From assembly GCF_003002915.1 (NCBI RefSeq), contig NZ_PVTG01000003.1, forward strand, positions 186,001-250,000: a DNA stretch of 64,000 nucleotides. The letters run 5' to 3'. The notes beneath the pieces are model-generated. The model did no database searches. It saw nothing but the letters and a program-made list of their open reading frames with translations, and had not been told where the DNA came from. A program made the translations under genes and the position numbers. This DNA comes from Geodermatophilus tzadiensis. GTDB taxonomy: Bacteria > Actinomycetota > Actinomycetes > Mycobacteriales > Geodermatophilaceae. Positions 9,114-17,831 of this stretch are shown here, in pieces. The first letter of the stretch is position 1. Each line of letters opens with the position of its first letter.

Positions 9114-9185
9114 GGGCGATTGGCTCAGTGGTAGAGCGCTTCGTTCACACCGAAGAGGTCACTGGTTCGAACCCAGTATCGCCCA
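9114..9185 (+). tRNA. tRNA-Val (anticodon CAC)
   Basis: Acceptor GGGCGAT/ATCGCCC, anticodon stem CTTCG/CGAAG around loop TTCACAC giving CAC, T-arm GGTTCGAAC, discriminator A. Apart from the anticodon stem-loop it is nearly identical to the tRNA-Val(GAC) at 6087-6158, which is on the other strand. Confidence 0.95.
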
Positions 9186-9191
9186 CCGGCA

Positions 9192-9234
9192 CGAGGGGCC
9201 GGGCACACCGGGAGACCGGGTGCCCGGCCCCTCG
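9192..9234. terminator. bidirectional terminator after tRNA-Val and lysG
   Basis: Perfect 15-bp inverted repeat (9192-9206 and 9220-9234) between the convergent tRNA-Val and LysR-family genes. Confidence 0.8.
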
Positions 9235-9249
9235 GCGTTCCCGGCCCCG

Positions 9250-10131
9250 TCAGCGGGCGGGCCGGTCCAGCTCGCGGGCGGCGGCCGCCAGCACGGCGTC
9301 GCGCACCCGGTCGAGGGTGGCCGACCGCAGCCGCCACTGCTGCCAGTGCAGGACGACGTCGACCGGGTCGTCGAGGGCGACCAGCTCCGCGGCGGTCCCG
9401 CGCGCCTGCAGGTCGGGCACCATCCCCCAGCCCAGGCCCAGGGCGACGGCGGTGACGAAGTCCGCCGCGGCGGGGACGAAGTGCACCGGCGGGGAGACGC
9501 CGGCACCGGCGCGGGCGTGCAGGTAGCGGTCCTGCAGGTCGTCCTTGCGGTCGAAGACGACGACCGGGGCGCGGACCAGCGCCTCCGCGGTGGGCCCGGC
9601 GGGGAACCAGCGCCGCACGAACGCGGGCGTGGCCGCCGGCCGGTAGCGCATGCCGCCGAGGCGGGTGGCGGTGCAGCCGGGCACCGGCTCGGCCTCCGCG
9701 GTCACCGCGGCCATGACGGTGCCGGCGCGCAGCAGGGCGCTGGTGTGCTCCTGGTCCTCGCGGTGCAGGTCGAAGCAGACCTCGCCGGCCAGCGGCGCCA
9801 GCGCGGGCAGCACCCAGGTGGCCATCGAGTCGGCGTTGACCGCGATCGGCAGCGTGGGCACCGCCGACGACTCCTCGCCGCCGAGCTCGCGGGCGACGTC
9901 GGCGGCGAGCAGGTCCACCTGCCGCGCCAGGCGCAGCACCGCCTGTCCCGACTCGGTCACCTGCACCGGCTTGGTCCGCACCAGCAGGATCCGGCCGGTC
10001 GCCACCTCCAGCGCGCGCAGCCGCTGGCTGATCGCCGACGGGGTCACGTGCAACGCCCGGGCGGCCGCCTCCAGCGTGCCGCCGCGGACGGTGGCGTCCA
10101 GGGCCCGCAGTTGGGCCAGGTCGAGGTCCAC
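9250..10131 (-). CDS. lysG: LysR-family regulator of amino-acid export (ArgP/LysG type)
   Basis: 293 residues from GTG 10131. The N-terminal winged helix-turn-helix is canonical (LAQLRALDATVRGGTLEAAARALHVTPSAISQRLRALE). The C-terminal effector domain follows, with LGWGMVPDLQ typical of ArgP/LysG. The gene is divergent from a LysE-family exporter, the arrangement of the Corynebacterium lysG-lysE pair, where basic amino acids act as coinducers for export. The intergenic region has a T-N11-A operator-like palindrome. The exact effector (Lys, Arg or other) is inferred only. Confidence 0.88.
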   Translation of the reverse strand: MDLDLAQLRALDATVRGGTLEAAARALHVTPSAISQRLRALEVATGRILLVRTKPVQVTESGQAVLRLARQVDLLAADVARELGGEESSAVPTLPIAVNADSMATWVLPALAPLAGEVCFDLHREDQEHTSALLRAGTVMAAVTAEAEPVPGCTATRLGGMRYRPAATPAFVRRWFPAGPTAEALVRAPVVVFDRKDDLQDRYLHARAGAGVSPPVHFVPAAADFVTAVALGLGWGMVPDLQARGTAAELVALDDPVDVVLHWQQWRLRSATLDRVRDAVLAAAARELDRPAR

Positions 10132-10138
10132 GGACAGC

Positions 10139-10196
10139 GATGCTAACGACGCATCAGGATCTGTAGCTGGACTGCACTTTCGGCGGTTCGTAGCGT
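10139..10196. promoter_or_regulatory. lysG-lysE divergent operator/promoter region
   Basis: GATGC-N7-GCATC (10139-10155) contains the T-N11-A signature of LysR-type regulators and sits just before the lysG start. For lysE, TGGACT (10168-10173) and TAGCGT (10191-10196) are spaced 17 bases apart, and the latter ends 7 bases before the GTG. Confidence 0.5.
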
Positions 10197-10203
10197 CGAC
10201 GGC

Positions 10204-10836
10204 GTGCTCACCACCCCCGCCCTGCTCGCTGTCGCGTCCGGGTTCGCGCTCGGCCTGGGGCTGATCGTCGCCATCGGTGCGCAGAACGCCTTCGTCCTGC
10301 GGCAGGGCCTGCGCCTCGAGCACGTGGCCGCGGTGGTGGCGGTGTGCGCGCTCTCCGACGTGGTGCTCATCCTCGCCGGCGTGCTGGGGGCCGGGGCCGC
10401 CCTGGAGCGGCTGCCGTGGCTGGTCCCGGTGGTCTGCTTCGCCGGTGCGGCCTTCCTGCTCGGCTACGGCGTGCTGGCCGCGCGGCGGGCGCTGCGTCCC
10501 GGAGTCCTGCTGCCCGACGCCGCCGGCGTGCGCACCGGCCTCGCGGTCACCGTGGGCACCTGCCTGGCCCTGACCTGGCTCAACCCGCACGTCTACCTCG
10601 ACACCGTGGTGCTGCTCGGCTCGACGGCCTCCACCTACGGCGAGCACCGGTGGGAGTTCGCCGCCGGCGCCGGGCTGGGCAGCGTGCTGTGGTTCACCGG
10701 TCTGGGCTTCGGCGCGCGCCTGCTGCGGCCGGTGTTCGCCCGCCCGGCCGCCTGGCGGGTCCTCGACGGCGTCATCGCCGCCGTGATGACCCTCCTCGCC
10801 GTGTCCCTCGCCGTCCGCGGGGTGGGCGGCGCCTGA
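10204..10836 (+). CDS. lysE: LysE/ArgO-family amino-acid exporter
   Basis: 210 residues with about six hydrophobic segments. Family signatures are LIVAIGAQNAFVLRQGL in the first loop, ALSDVVLILAGVLG in helix 2, and LTWLNPHVYLDTVVLLGS. It exports lysine, arginine or related amino acids. It starts at GTG 10204 and is controlled in all likelihood by the divergent LysR regulator at 9250-10131. Confidence 0.93.
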   Translation: MLTTPALLAVASGFALGLGLIVAIGAQNAFVLRQGLRLEHVAAVVAVCALSDVVLILAGVLGAGAALERLPWLVPVVCFAGAAFLLGYGVLAARRALRPGVLLPDAAGVRTGLAVTVGTCLALTWLNPHVYLDTVVLLGSTASTYGEHRWEFAAGAGLGSVLWFTGLGFGARLLRPVFARPAAWRVLDGVIAAVMTLLAVSLAVRGVGGA

Positions 10837-10880
10837 GCGGCGCCGCCCGCCCACCGGCCGGCCGATCCCCTGGAGGACCC

Positions 10881-11780
10881 GTGATCGACGTCGAGCTCCC
10901 GCCCGGCCCCCCGGCGAGCGCCCTTGCCCGGGGGTTCGCCGCGTGCCTGGCCTCGGTCACCGAGGTGGCGGTGACCGACCTGCCGGCGCCCGGTGAGGAC
11001 CTGGCGCACGCCCTGGGCGCCTGGCGCGGCTGGCTGGCCGGGCACGGCTCGGGGCTGGTGCCGATCGCCGACCCGGTGCGCTTCCAGTGGCCGGGGTGGT
11101 GGATCGCCGTCGTCGAGCAGGAGGACGGCGGCACGGGGGGTGGCGCGGGGGGCGGCGCGGCGGCCGTGCTGGCCTTCGGCACCCCGCCGGGCGTCGTGCT
11201 CAGCCCGCAGACGCCGGCGCTGCTCGGCCGGGCCACCGCGGACCTGCGCATCCGCGAGGCCCACGCCGTCGCCTCGCTCGACCCGGTGCCGCGCCGCGGT
11301 CCGGTCGCGGAGGTGCTGCGCGGCACCGTCGAGGGGCTCGCCGTGGCGCCGGCCGCGGAGGCGCCGATGCGGCTGCTCGACGTCGCGCACGCCCGCGCAG
11401 GCCGCGGTCTCGACGGCGACCGCTACGCGGTGGGGGCCGGCACCTTCAGCCCCCGCGCCGGGCGGCGCCCCGGCTACGACCTGACGCTGGTGGCCGCCGA
11501 GGTGCTCGACGAGCTGGCCGCGGCCGGGGTGCCGCTGGACCTCGCCGGCACCCGGCGCAACGTGCTCACCCGGGGCATCGACGTCAACGCGCTGGTCGGG
11601 CGGCGCTTCCGCGTCGGCGAGGTGCTGTGCGAGGGGCGCCGGCTGTGCGAGCCCTGCGTGCACCTCGACCGGCTCAGCGGGCCGGGCACGCTGCGGCCGC
11701 TCATCCACCGCGGCGGGCTGCGCGCCGACGTCCTCACCGACGGCGAGATCCGCGTGGGGGCGCCGGTCGTCGCCGAGTGA
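10881..11780 (+). CDS. MOSC-domain protein with an N-terminal extension
   Basis: 299 residues from GTG 10881, with GGAGGA at 10872-10877 as ribosome site. The C-terminal ~150 residues form a MOSC domain (GRGLDGDRYAVGAGTF, LTLVAAEVLDELAAAG, RRNVLTRGIDVNALVGRRFRVGE). The conserved cysteine region is CEGRRLCEPCVHLDRL, the presumed sulfur/molybdenum-cofactor site. The first ~140 residues are a separate domain with a PGWWIAVVEQEDGG segment and a Gly-rich turn that I do not recognise. Role: probably sulfur transfer or N-hydroxylated base reduction, unproven. Confidence 0.8.
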   Translation: MIDVELPPGPPASALARGFAACLASVTEVAVTDLPAPGEDLAHALGAWRGWLAGHGSGLVPIADPVRFQWPGWWIAVVEQEDGGTGGGAGGGAAAVLAFGTPPGVVLSPQTPALLGRATADLRIREAHAVASLDPVPRRGPVAEVLRGTVEGLAVAPAAEAPMRLLDVAHARAGRGLDGDRYAVGAGTFSPRAGRRPGYDLTLVAAEVLDELAAAGVPLDLAGTRRNVLTRGIDVNALVGRRFRVGEVLCEGRRLCEPCVHLDRLSGPGTLRPLIHRGGLRADVLTDGEIRVGAPVVAE

Positions 11781-11805
11781 GCGCCTGGGGAGCGCGGAGT
11801 GGGCG

Positions 11806-11840
11806 CCGAGGGGCCGGGTCCCGCGGGACCGGCCCCTCGG
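11806..11840. terminator. bidirectional terminator hairpin
   Basis: CCGAGGGGCC (11806-11815) pairs with GGCCCCTCGG (11831-11840), with an inner GGTCCC/GGGACC stem and one bulged G. It lies between the convergent MOSC and reductase genes. Confidence 0.7.
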
Positions 11841-11852
11841 GGTCCGGGTGGG

Positions 11853-12395
11853 TCAGGCGGGGCCGTAGGTCAGGTGCGCGACGCCGTTGCTCAGCTTCTC
11901 GACGTCGAGCAGCGAGAGCTTGTGCGACGTCCCCTCGGGGAACAGCCGGATGCCCTCGCCGAGCGCGACCGGGTAGACGTAGAGGTGCAGCTCGTCGGCC
12001 AGGCCGTCGGCGACCAGCGCGCGCACCAGCGTGGCGCTGCCGCTGACGTAGAGGTCGCGGTCGGCCTTCAGCTCGCGGATCCGGTCGGGGTCGTAGCCGC
12101 CGAGCGCCTCGGAGTTGCGCCACACGGCGGCGGCGTCGGGAAGCGTGGAGGACACGACGTACTTGGTCGTGTCGTTGAAGAACGGCGCGCCCGGGTCCTC
12201 CTCGACGGTCCGCGTCGACCAGGCCGGGGCGAACATCTCGAAGGTCGTGCGGCCCAGCAGGATCCCCGAGGAGGCGGCGGTGAGCGCCCCGATCGACTCG
12301 GACAGGTCGTCGGGGAAGCCGTAGTCGACGGTCCACATCGGGACGTCGACCACCCCGTCGACGGTGGTGAACTCGTGCACCCGGATGGCGCCCAT
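11853..12395 (-). CDS. dihydrofolate reductase-fold (RibD C-terminal type) protein
   Basis: 180 residues from ATG 12395. The pattern IRVHEFTTVDGVVD at the N-terminus, SSGILLGRTTFEMFAPAW, FFNDTTKYVVSSTL, and DLYVSGSATLVRALVADGLADELHLYVYPVALGEG-type strand order is that of the widespread stand-alone 'DHFR family protein' group. The substrate is unknown; members are rarely true DHFR. It stands alone and is divergent from the HNH gene. Confidence 0.85.
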   Translation of the reverse strand: MGAIRVHEFTTVDGVVDVPMWTVDYGFPDDLSESIGALTAASSGILLGRTTFEMFAPAWSTRTVEEDPGAPFFNDTTKYVVSSTLPDAAAVWRNSEALGGYDPDRIRELKADRDLYVSGSATLVRALVADGLADELHLYVYPVALGEGIRLFPEGTSHKLSLLDVEKLSNGVAHLTYGPA

Positions 12396-12539
12396 GTCGT
12401 GCTCCTCGCGTGTCGGTCGGCCCTGGCGGCCGCTCGGTCGGTGTCGTGGGGTCAGACACTGGCCGATCCCGTTTCTCATCGGTGGGGGGACCCGCCGGGG
12501 GGCCGGTCCCTCGGGCGCCCCGGGTCGTCCGGGCGCACC

Positions 12540-12929
12540 ATGGGGGAGATGGCACTGGACAGGGCCGCGCGCCTGGAGGCGGCCGTGGAGCGGGACGGCC
12601 CCACCTGCATCTGGTGCGGCCGCGCGCTCTCCGGGCAGGTGACCCCCACGACCGAGCACGTGGTGCCGCGGGTCAAGGGCGGGCCGTCGTGGCTGGAGAA
12701 CGAGGTCGCCGCCTGCCGCCGCTGCAACGCCGAGCGCGGGCACACCGCGCCCGTCGAGTGGCTGGAGGAGTGCCTGCGGCGGGGCTGGCCGGCCGACGAG
12801 GCGCGGCTCGCGCGCATCCTCACCCAGCTGGCCGAGGCGATCGCCGTCCGCGGCGGGCAGCGCCGGGCCCGGCCCTACCTGGAGTCCCAGCTGCGCCGGC
12901 TGCGCCGCCGCGGTGGCCTGGCCGCCTGA
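12540..12929 (+). CDS. HNH endonuclease-domain protein
   Basis: 129 residues. The zinc-binding HNH layout is CIWCGRAL, TTEHVVPRVKGGPSWLENEVAACRRCNAERG, with paired CxxC motifs and the central H/N residues intact. The C-terminal half is helical and basic. ATG 12540 is used, with ATG 12549 as an alternative. Small HNH proteins of this type are common in Actinobacteria, and no restriction-modification partner is present, so its role is unknown. Confidence 0.8.
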   Translation: MGEMALDRAARLEAAVERDGPTCIWCGRALSGQVTPTTEHVVPRVKGGPSWLENEVAACRRCNAERGHTAPVEWLEECLRRGWPADEARLARILTQLAEAIAVRGGQRRARPYLESQLRRLRRRGGLAA

Positions 12930-12979
12930 GCCCCGCCGCCCGAGCCCCGTGGCCCGAACGCCCGCCGTAGCGTGGCGGC

Positions 12980-13531
12980 GTGAGCGCGGGCACCGTCGTC
13001 GGCATCTCGGTCTACCCCGTGCGCGGGTGCGCCGGGACGGCGCTGCCGCGCGCCGACGTCGACCCCGAGGGGCTGGCCGGTGACCGGGCCTGGGCCGCCG
13101 TGGACGAGGCCGGCCGGGTGCTGCGCGGGAGGGACGCCCCGGCCCTGGCCGGCGTCGCCGCCACCGGGGACCCGGCCGCCGACGCCGCCGCCGTCACCGC
13201 CGCGCTCGGCCGGCCGGTGCGCCTCGAGCCGCTGACCGCCCGGCCCGACGGCTCCGCCGCGGTGCACCTGGTGTCCCGGCAGGCCCTCGACCTCGCGGCC
13301 GCCGGCGTCGTCCCGGCCGGCTGCGGCGCCGAGGACCCGCGCGCCAACCTGCTGCTCGACCTGCCGGGGGACCCCTCCCGCGAGCTGGAGCGGGCGTGGG
13401 TGGGCCGCCGGCTGCGGCTCGGCTCGGCGGTGCTGGAGGTCACCCGCCTGCCGAAGCACTGCCTGGGCGTGTACGCCGAGGTGGTCGAGCCGGGTGCGGT
13501 GGCCGTCGGCGACGACGTCGTCCCGGCGTAG
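12980..13531 (+). CDS. MOSC N-terminal beta-barrel-type protein
   Basis: 183 residues from GTG 12980. It starts with the beta-barrel pattern [38 protein letters not shown] and then RDAPALAGV. The middle region [18 protein letters not shown] resembles the LVSQAS region of MOSC proteins, and the end [21 protein letters not shown] keeps a cysteine (H-C). It is shorter than classical MOSC N-terminal/MOSC fusions. A TAGCGT hexamer ends 6 bases before the start, suggesting a leaderless transcript. The function is probably sulfur or Mo-cofactor related, by family only. Confidence 0.75.
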   Translation: MSAGTVVGISVYPVRGCAGTALPRADVDPEGLAGDRAWAAVDEAGRVLRGRDAPALAGVAATGDPAADAAAVTAALGRPVRLEPLTARPDGSAAVHLVSRQALDLAAAGVVPAGCGAEDPRANLLLDLPGDPSRELERAWVGRRLRLGSAVLEVTRLPKHCLGVYAEVVEPGAVAVGDDVVPA

Positions 13532-13632
13532 TCGGGTCTCCGGGCCGGGGGCGGACGGTCGATACGCTGGCCGGTGCCCGTCCCCGACGGACGGACGCCG
13601 ACCGGCACCCCGAACGACCCCCAGGAGACCCC

Positions 13633-15690
13633 GTGTCCGCCGCGCCCACCCCCGCCGCCGCCGCCCCGATCCGGGTGCCGGCCGGGACCACGGCCGAGCA
13701 GGCGCTCAAGGACGCCGGGGTCGCGCTCAAGGGTCCCGACGGCGCCGTCGTCGTCCGCGACCTGGCCTCCGGCGACCTGCGCGACCTCGCCTGGACCCCC
13801 GAGGCCGACGCCGAGGTCGAGCCGGTGGCGGCCGCCAGCCCCGAGGGCCGCGCCGTCATCCGCCACTCCACCGCGCACGTCCTCGCCCAGGCGGTGCAGG
13901 ACCTCTTCCCCGGCACCCGGCTGGGCATCGGCCCGCCGGTGGAGAACGGCTTCTACTACGACTTCGACCCCGAGAAGCCGTTCACGCCCGAGGACCTGCA
14001 GGCGCTGGAGAAGCGCATGCAGCAGATCGTGAAGGCCGGCCAGCGGTTCTCCCGCCGCGAGATCGCCGACGACGACGCCCGCGCCGAGCTCGCGCACGAG
14101 CCCTACAAGCTCGAGCTGATCGGGCTCAAGGGCGGCGCCGGCGACACCGAGGGCGCCGACGTCGAGGTCGGCGGCGCCCAGCTGACCATGTACGACAACC
14201 TCGACGCCCGCACCGGCGACCGGGTGTGGACCGACCTGTGCCGCGGTCCGCACCTGCCGCGCACCTCGGGCATCCCGGCGTTCGGCCTCATGCGCTCGGC
14301 CGCCGCCTACTGGCGCGGCAGCGAGAAGAACCCGCAGCTGCAGCGCGTCTACGGCACGGCGTGGGAGAGCCGCGAGGCGCAGAAGGCGTACCTGGAGCAG
14401 CTGGCCGAGGCCGAGCGCCGCGACCACCGGCGGCTGGGCGCGGAGCTGGACCTGTTCAGCTTCCCCGACGAGATCGGGTCGGGCCTGGCGGTGTTCCACC
14501 CGAAGGGCGGCGTCGTCCGGCGCGAGCTGGAGGCCTACAGCCGCCGGCGGCACGAGGAGGCCGGCTACTCCTTCGTCAACACCCCGCACATCAGCAAGGC
14601 GCGGCTGTTCCAGGTCTCCGGTCACCTGGACTGGTACGCCGAGGGCATGTACCCGCCCATGCAGCTCGACGAGGAGCGCGACGCCGAGGGCGCCGTCCGC
14701 CGGCAGGGGCAGGACTACTACCTCAAGCCGATGAACTGCCCGATGCACAACCTGGTGTTCGGGTCCCGCGGCCGGTCCTACCGCGAGCTGCCGCTGCGGC
14801 TGTTCGAGTTCGGCACGGTGTACCGCTACGAGAAGTCCGGCGTGGTCCACGGGCTGACCCGGGCCCGCGGCTTCACCCAGGACGACGCGCACATCTACTG
14901 CACCCCCGAGCAGATGGGCGGGGAGCTGCGCAGCCTGCTCGACTTCGTGCTCGGGCTGCTCGCCGACTACGGCCTGTCGGACTTCTACCTGGAGCTGTCC
15001 ACCCGCGACCCGCAGAAGTCGGTGGGCTCGGACGAGAGCTGGGAGGTCGCCACCGAGGCGCTGCGGCAGGCGGCCCTGGACTCCGGCCTGGAGCTGGTGC
15101 CCGACCCCGGCGGCGCGGCGTTCTACGGCCCGAAGATCTCCGTGCAGGCCCGCGACGCGATCGGCCGCAGCTGGCAGATGTCGACCATCCAGGTCGACTT
15201 CAACCTGCCCGAGCGCTTCGCCCTGCAGTACACCGCCGCCGACGGCTCGCGGCAGCGGCCGGTCATGCTGCACCGGGCGCTGTTCGGCTCGATCGAGCGG
15301 TTCTTCGCCGTCCTCACCGAGCACTACGCCGGCGCGTTCCCCGCGTGGCTCGCGCCGGTGCAGGTGACGGCGGTCCCGGTCACCGACGACCAGGTCCCCT
15401 ACCTCGGCGACGTCGCCCTGCGGCTGCGCGAGCGGGGCATCCGGGTCGAGGTCGACGACTCCGACGACCGCATGCAGAAGAAGATCCGCAACGCCAGCAA
15501 GCAGAAGGTGCCCTTCGTGCTCATCGCCGGGGCCACCGATGCCGAGGCCGGCGCGGTCTCCTTCCGCTTCCGCGACGGCAGCCAGCGCAACGGGGTGCCG
15601 GTGGCCGACGCCGTCGACGCCGTCGCCGCCTGGGTGGCCGCCCGGCACAACGCCGACCCGACCGCCGAGACGCCGCTGGGGCGGGCGTGA
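13633..15690 (+). CDS. thrS: threonyl-tRNA synthetase
   Basis: 685 residues from GTG 13633, after an AGGAGA ribosome site. It has an N-terminal TGS domain ([17 protein letters not shown]), then the editing domain with [11 protein letters not shown], and a class II core. Zinc ligands appear in [10 protein letters not shown] and in the [18 protein letters not shown] and [13 protein letters not shown] regions. The C-terminal anticodon-binding domain holds [20 protein letters not shown]. It heads a GTGA-linked chain with the HIT, PI synthase, acyltransferase and pimA genes. Confidence 0.97.
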   Translation: MSAAPTPAAAAPIRVPAGTTAEQALKDAGVALKGPDGAVVVRDLASGDLRDLAWTPEADAEVEPVAAASPEGRAVIRHSTAHVLAQAVQDLFPGTRLGIGPPVENGFYYDFDPEKPFTPEDLQALEKRMQQIVKAGQRFSRREIADDDARAELAHEPYKLELIGLKGGAGDTEGADVEVGGAQLTMYDNLDARTGDRVWTDLCRGPHLPRTSGIPAFGLMRSAAAYWRGSEKNPQLQRVYGTAWESREAQKAYLEQLAEAERRDHRRLGAELDLFSFPDEIGSGLAVFHPKGGVVRRELEAYSRRRHEEAGYSFVNTPHISKARLFQVSGHLDWYAEGMYPPMQLDEERDAEGAVRRQGQDYYLKPMNCPMHNLVFGSRGRSYRELPLRLFEFGTVYRYEKSGVVHGLTRARGFTQDDAHIYCTPEQMGGELRSLLDFVLGLLADYGLSDFYLELSTRDPQKSVGSDESWEVATEALRQAALDSGLELVPDPGGAAFYGPKISVQARDAIGRSWQMSTIQVDFNLPERFALQYTAADGSRQRPVMLHRALFGSIERFFAVLTEHYAGAFPAWLAPVQVTAVPVTDDQVPYLGDVALRLRERGIRVEVDDSDDRMQKKIRNASKQKVPFVLIAGATDAEAGAVSFRFRDGSQRNGVPVADAVDAVAAWVAARHNADPTAETPLGRA

Positions 15691-16262
15691 CCATCGGCCC
15701 GGACGGCTTCGCCGTCCCGGTCTCCAGCGACGACGGCGGCCCGGCCACCGTCTTCGAGCACCTGTGGACGCCGTACCGGATGGCCTACATCCGCGGCGAG
15801 GGCAAGCCGACCGGTGAGCACGACTGCCCGTTCTGCCTCATCCCGGCCATGCCGGACGAGGAGGGGCTGGTCGTCGCCCGCGGCGCGACGGTGTTCGCGG
15901 TGCTCAACCTCTATCCCTACAACGCCGGGCACCTCATGGTGGTCCCCTACCGGCACGTGCCCGACTACACCGACCTCACCGCCGCCGAGGTCGCCGAGCT
16001 GGGCGCGTTCACGCAGACGGCGATGCGGGTGGTGCGAGAGGTGACCGGCGCGCACGGCTTCAACATCGGCATGAACCAGGGCGCCGTGGCCGGCGCGGGC
16101 ATCGCCGACCACCTGCACCAGCACGCGGTGCCGCGCTGGGGCGGCGACACCAACTTCATGCCCGTCATCGGGCTGACCCGGGTGCTGCCCCAGGTGCTCG
16201 CCGAGACGCGGGCACTGCTCGCCCGGTCCTGGCCGGCCTCGGCCCCGGTGCAGGGGGACTGA
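15687..16262 (+). CDS. HIT-family nucleotide hydrolase/phosphorylase
   Basis: 191 residues from GTG 15687 (GTGA overlap with thrS). The histidine triad is [10 protein letters not shown], preceded by the zinc-type CPFCLIPA segment and [16 protein letters not shown]. The M. tuberculosis neighbour in the same position (Rv2613c) has been reported to phosphorolyse Ap4A, so diadenosine tetraphosphate breakdown is the best guess. The conserved adjacency to thrS fits, because aminoacyl-tRNA synthetases make Ap4A. Confidence 0.9.
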   Translation: MTIGPDGFAVPVSSDDGGPATVFEHLWTPYRMAYIRGEGKPTGEHDCPFCLIPAMPDEEGLVVARGATVFAVLNLYPYNAGHLMVVPYRHVPDYTDLTAAEVAELGAFTQTAMRVVREVTGAHGFNIGMNQGAVAGAGIADHLHQHAVPRWGGDTNFMPVIGLTRVLPQVLAETRALLARSWPASAPVQGD

Positions 16263-16263
16263 C

Positions 16264-16899
16264 GTGCTGGGACAGGGCGCCCGCGCCGCCGTCGGCCGGT
16301 TCTGGGCGCCGGTGGTCACCCGGCTGGCGCGGGCCGGGGTCACCCCCGACATGGTCACCGTCACCGGGACGCTCGGCGCCATCGCCGGCGCGGTGCTGCT
16401 CATCGCGCACGGGCAGCTGTTCTGGGGCGCGGCCACCGTCACGGTCTTCGTGCTGCTCGACATGCTCGACGGCGCGCTGGCCCGCGCCCGCGGCGGCGGG
16501 TCGGCGTTCGGCGCGGTGCTCGACTCCACCTGCGACCGGGCCGTGGACGCCGCCGTCTTCGGCGCCCTGGTCTGGTGGTACACCGGCGCCGGCGACGACC
16601 GGCTGCTGGCGCTGCTGGCCCTCGTGGCCCTGGTCCTCGGCGTGCTCACCAGCTACACCAAGGCCCGCGCGGAGGGGGTGGGCATCCCGTGCGACGTCGG
16701 GCTGGTGGAGCGCACCGAGCGGCTGATCCTGGTGCTCACCGGCACCGGCCTGACCGGCCTGGGCCTGCCGTACCTCGTCGACGTGGGGCTGTGGCTGTCG
16801 GTCGTCGGGGGCGCGATCACGGTGGCGCAGCGCATCGCCGCCGTCCACCGCGGGGCCCGGGGGAAGGCGGCCCCGACGGCGTCGGCACCGGCGCGGTGA
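16264..16899 (+). CDS. pgsA: phosphatidylinositol phosphate synthase (CDP-alcohol phosphatidyltransferase)
   Basis: 211 residues from GTG 16264. It condenses CDP-diacylglycerol with inositol 1-phosphate in the membrane, the first step to phosphatidylinositol. The catalytic signature DGALARARGGGSAFGAVLDS followed by TCDR matches D-G-x2-A-R-x8-G-x3-D-x3-D. About six hydrophobic helices are present. The location next to the PIM acyltransferase and PimA supports the inositol-phosphate role rather than PGP synthesis. Confidence 0.94.
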   Translation: MLGQGARAAVGRFWAPVVTRLARAGVTPDMVTVTGTLGAIAGAVLLIAHGQLFWGAATVTVFVLLDMLDGALARARGGGSAFGAVLDSTCDRAVDAAVFGALVWWYTGAGDDRLLALLALVALVLGVLTSYTKARAEGVGIPCDVGLVERTERLILVLTGTGLTGLGLPYLVDVGLWLSVVGGAITVAQRIAAVHRGARGKAAPTASAPAR

Positions 16900-17831
16900 G
16901 CGGCGTGCGCGCCCGCGTCGCCGCCCGCCTCACCGACCTGGGCTACGCCGCCGGCTGGCAGGCCGTCCAGCGGGTGCCCGAGCCGGTGGCCCGCGGCGCC
17001 TTCGACGCGGCCGGGCGGTGGGCGGCCGGGCGCGAGGGCCGCGGGGTGCGCCAGCTGCGCGCCAACCTGCGGGTGGCCACCGGCGGCAAGCTGGACGCCG
17101 ACGAGCTCGACGCGCTCACCGTCCGCGCGGTGCGCTCCTACGCGCGCTACTGGCAGGAGGCGTTCCGCCTGCCCCGCCTGGGCACCGCGCGGATCCTGCG
17201 CGACACGCTGCTGCCCGGGCAGGAGCACCTCGCCCGCGCCCGCGACCAGGGGCGGCCGGTGGTCGTGGCGCTGCCGCACAGCGGCAACTGGGACGCCGCC
17301 GGTGTCTGGCTGGTCGACTGGCTCGGCGGGCCGTTCCTGACCGTCGCCGAGCGGCTGCGCCCGGAGTCGCTGTACGCGCGCTTCCTCGCCTACCGGGAGA
17401 CCCTGGGCATGCGGGTGGTGCCGCTGACCGGCGGCCCGCGGCCGAGCTCCGCCGTGCTGCGCGAGTGGCTCGAGGCCGGCGGGTCGGTCTGCCTGCTGGT
17501 CGACCGCGACCTGGGCGGCGGCGGCGTGCCGGTCGACCTCTTCGGCCGCCGCGCCACGATGCCCGGCGGCCCGGCCCTGCTCGCGGCGCAGACCGGGGCG
17601 GCGCTGCACCCGGCCGTCTCGCGGTTCAGCGAGCGGGGCTGGGTGCACGAGGTGCACCCGGAGGTGCCCCTCGACGGCGGGACCCGGCTGCGCGACCGGG
17701 TGCAGCACGCGATGCAGGGCGTGGCCGACGCGTTCAGCGACGGCATCGCCCGGCAGCCCGAGGACTGGCACGTCCTCGGCCGGGTCTGGGCCGACGTGCC
17801 GCCCGACCCGCCGGCGGGGGAGCGCGGCTGA
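16896..17831 (+). CDS. phosphatidylinositol mannoside acyltransferase
   Basis: 311 residues from GTG 16896 (GTGA overlap). It is a member of the LpxL/HtrB-type acyltransferases: catalytic ALPHSGNWDAAG (H-x4-D/E type), the VAERLRPESLYARFLAYRETLGM region, and LLVDRDLGGGGVPVDLFGRRATMPGGPALLA. Position between the PI synthase and pimA corresponds to Rv2611c (PatA), which acylates the mannose of PIM1/PIM2 on the cytoplasmic face of the membrane. Confidence 0.92.
   Translation: MSGVRARVAARLTDLGYAAGWQAVQRVPEPVARGAFDAAGRWAAGREGRGVRQLRANLRVATGGKLDADELDALTVRAVRSYARYWQEAFRLPRLGTARILRDTLLPGQEHLARARDQGRPVVVALPHSGNWDAAGVWLVDWLGGPFLTVAERLRPESLYARFLAYRETLGMRVVPLTGGPRPSSAVLREWLEAGGSVCLLVDRDLGGGGVPVDLFGRRATMPGGPALLAAQTGAALHPAVSRFSERGWVHEVHPEVPLDGGTRLRDRVQHAMQGVADAFSDGIARQPEDWHVLGRVWADVPPDPPAGERG

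Noticed and set aside
6087..9185. Integrated genomic island bounded by tRNA-Val copies
   Set aside because: There is no integrase or phage gene, and the content (SsgA-like, sigma/anti-sigma, PGPGW protein) is ordinary actinobacterial chromosome with unchanged base composition.
12540..12929. HNH protein as part of a restriction or mobile-intron system
   Set aside because: There is no methyltransferase of the restriction type, no intron or intein boundaries, and no neighbouring recombinase; it appears as a stand-alone small HNH protein.
13532..13632. T-box riboswitch or attenuator in front of thrS
   Set aside because: The ~100-base gap is too short, has no T-box sequence (TGGNACCGCG-like) and no leader tRNA-like stem that I can see.
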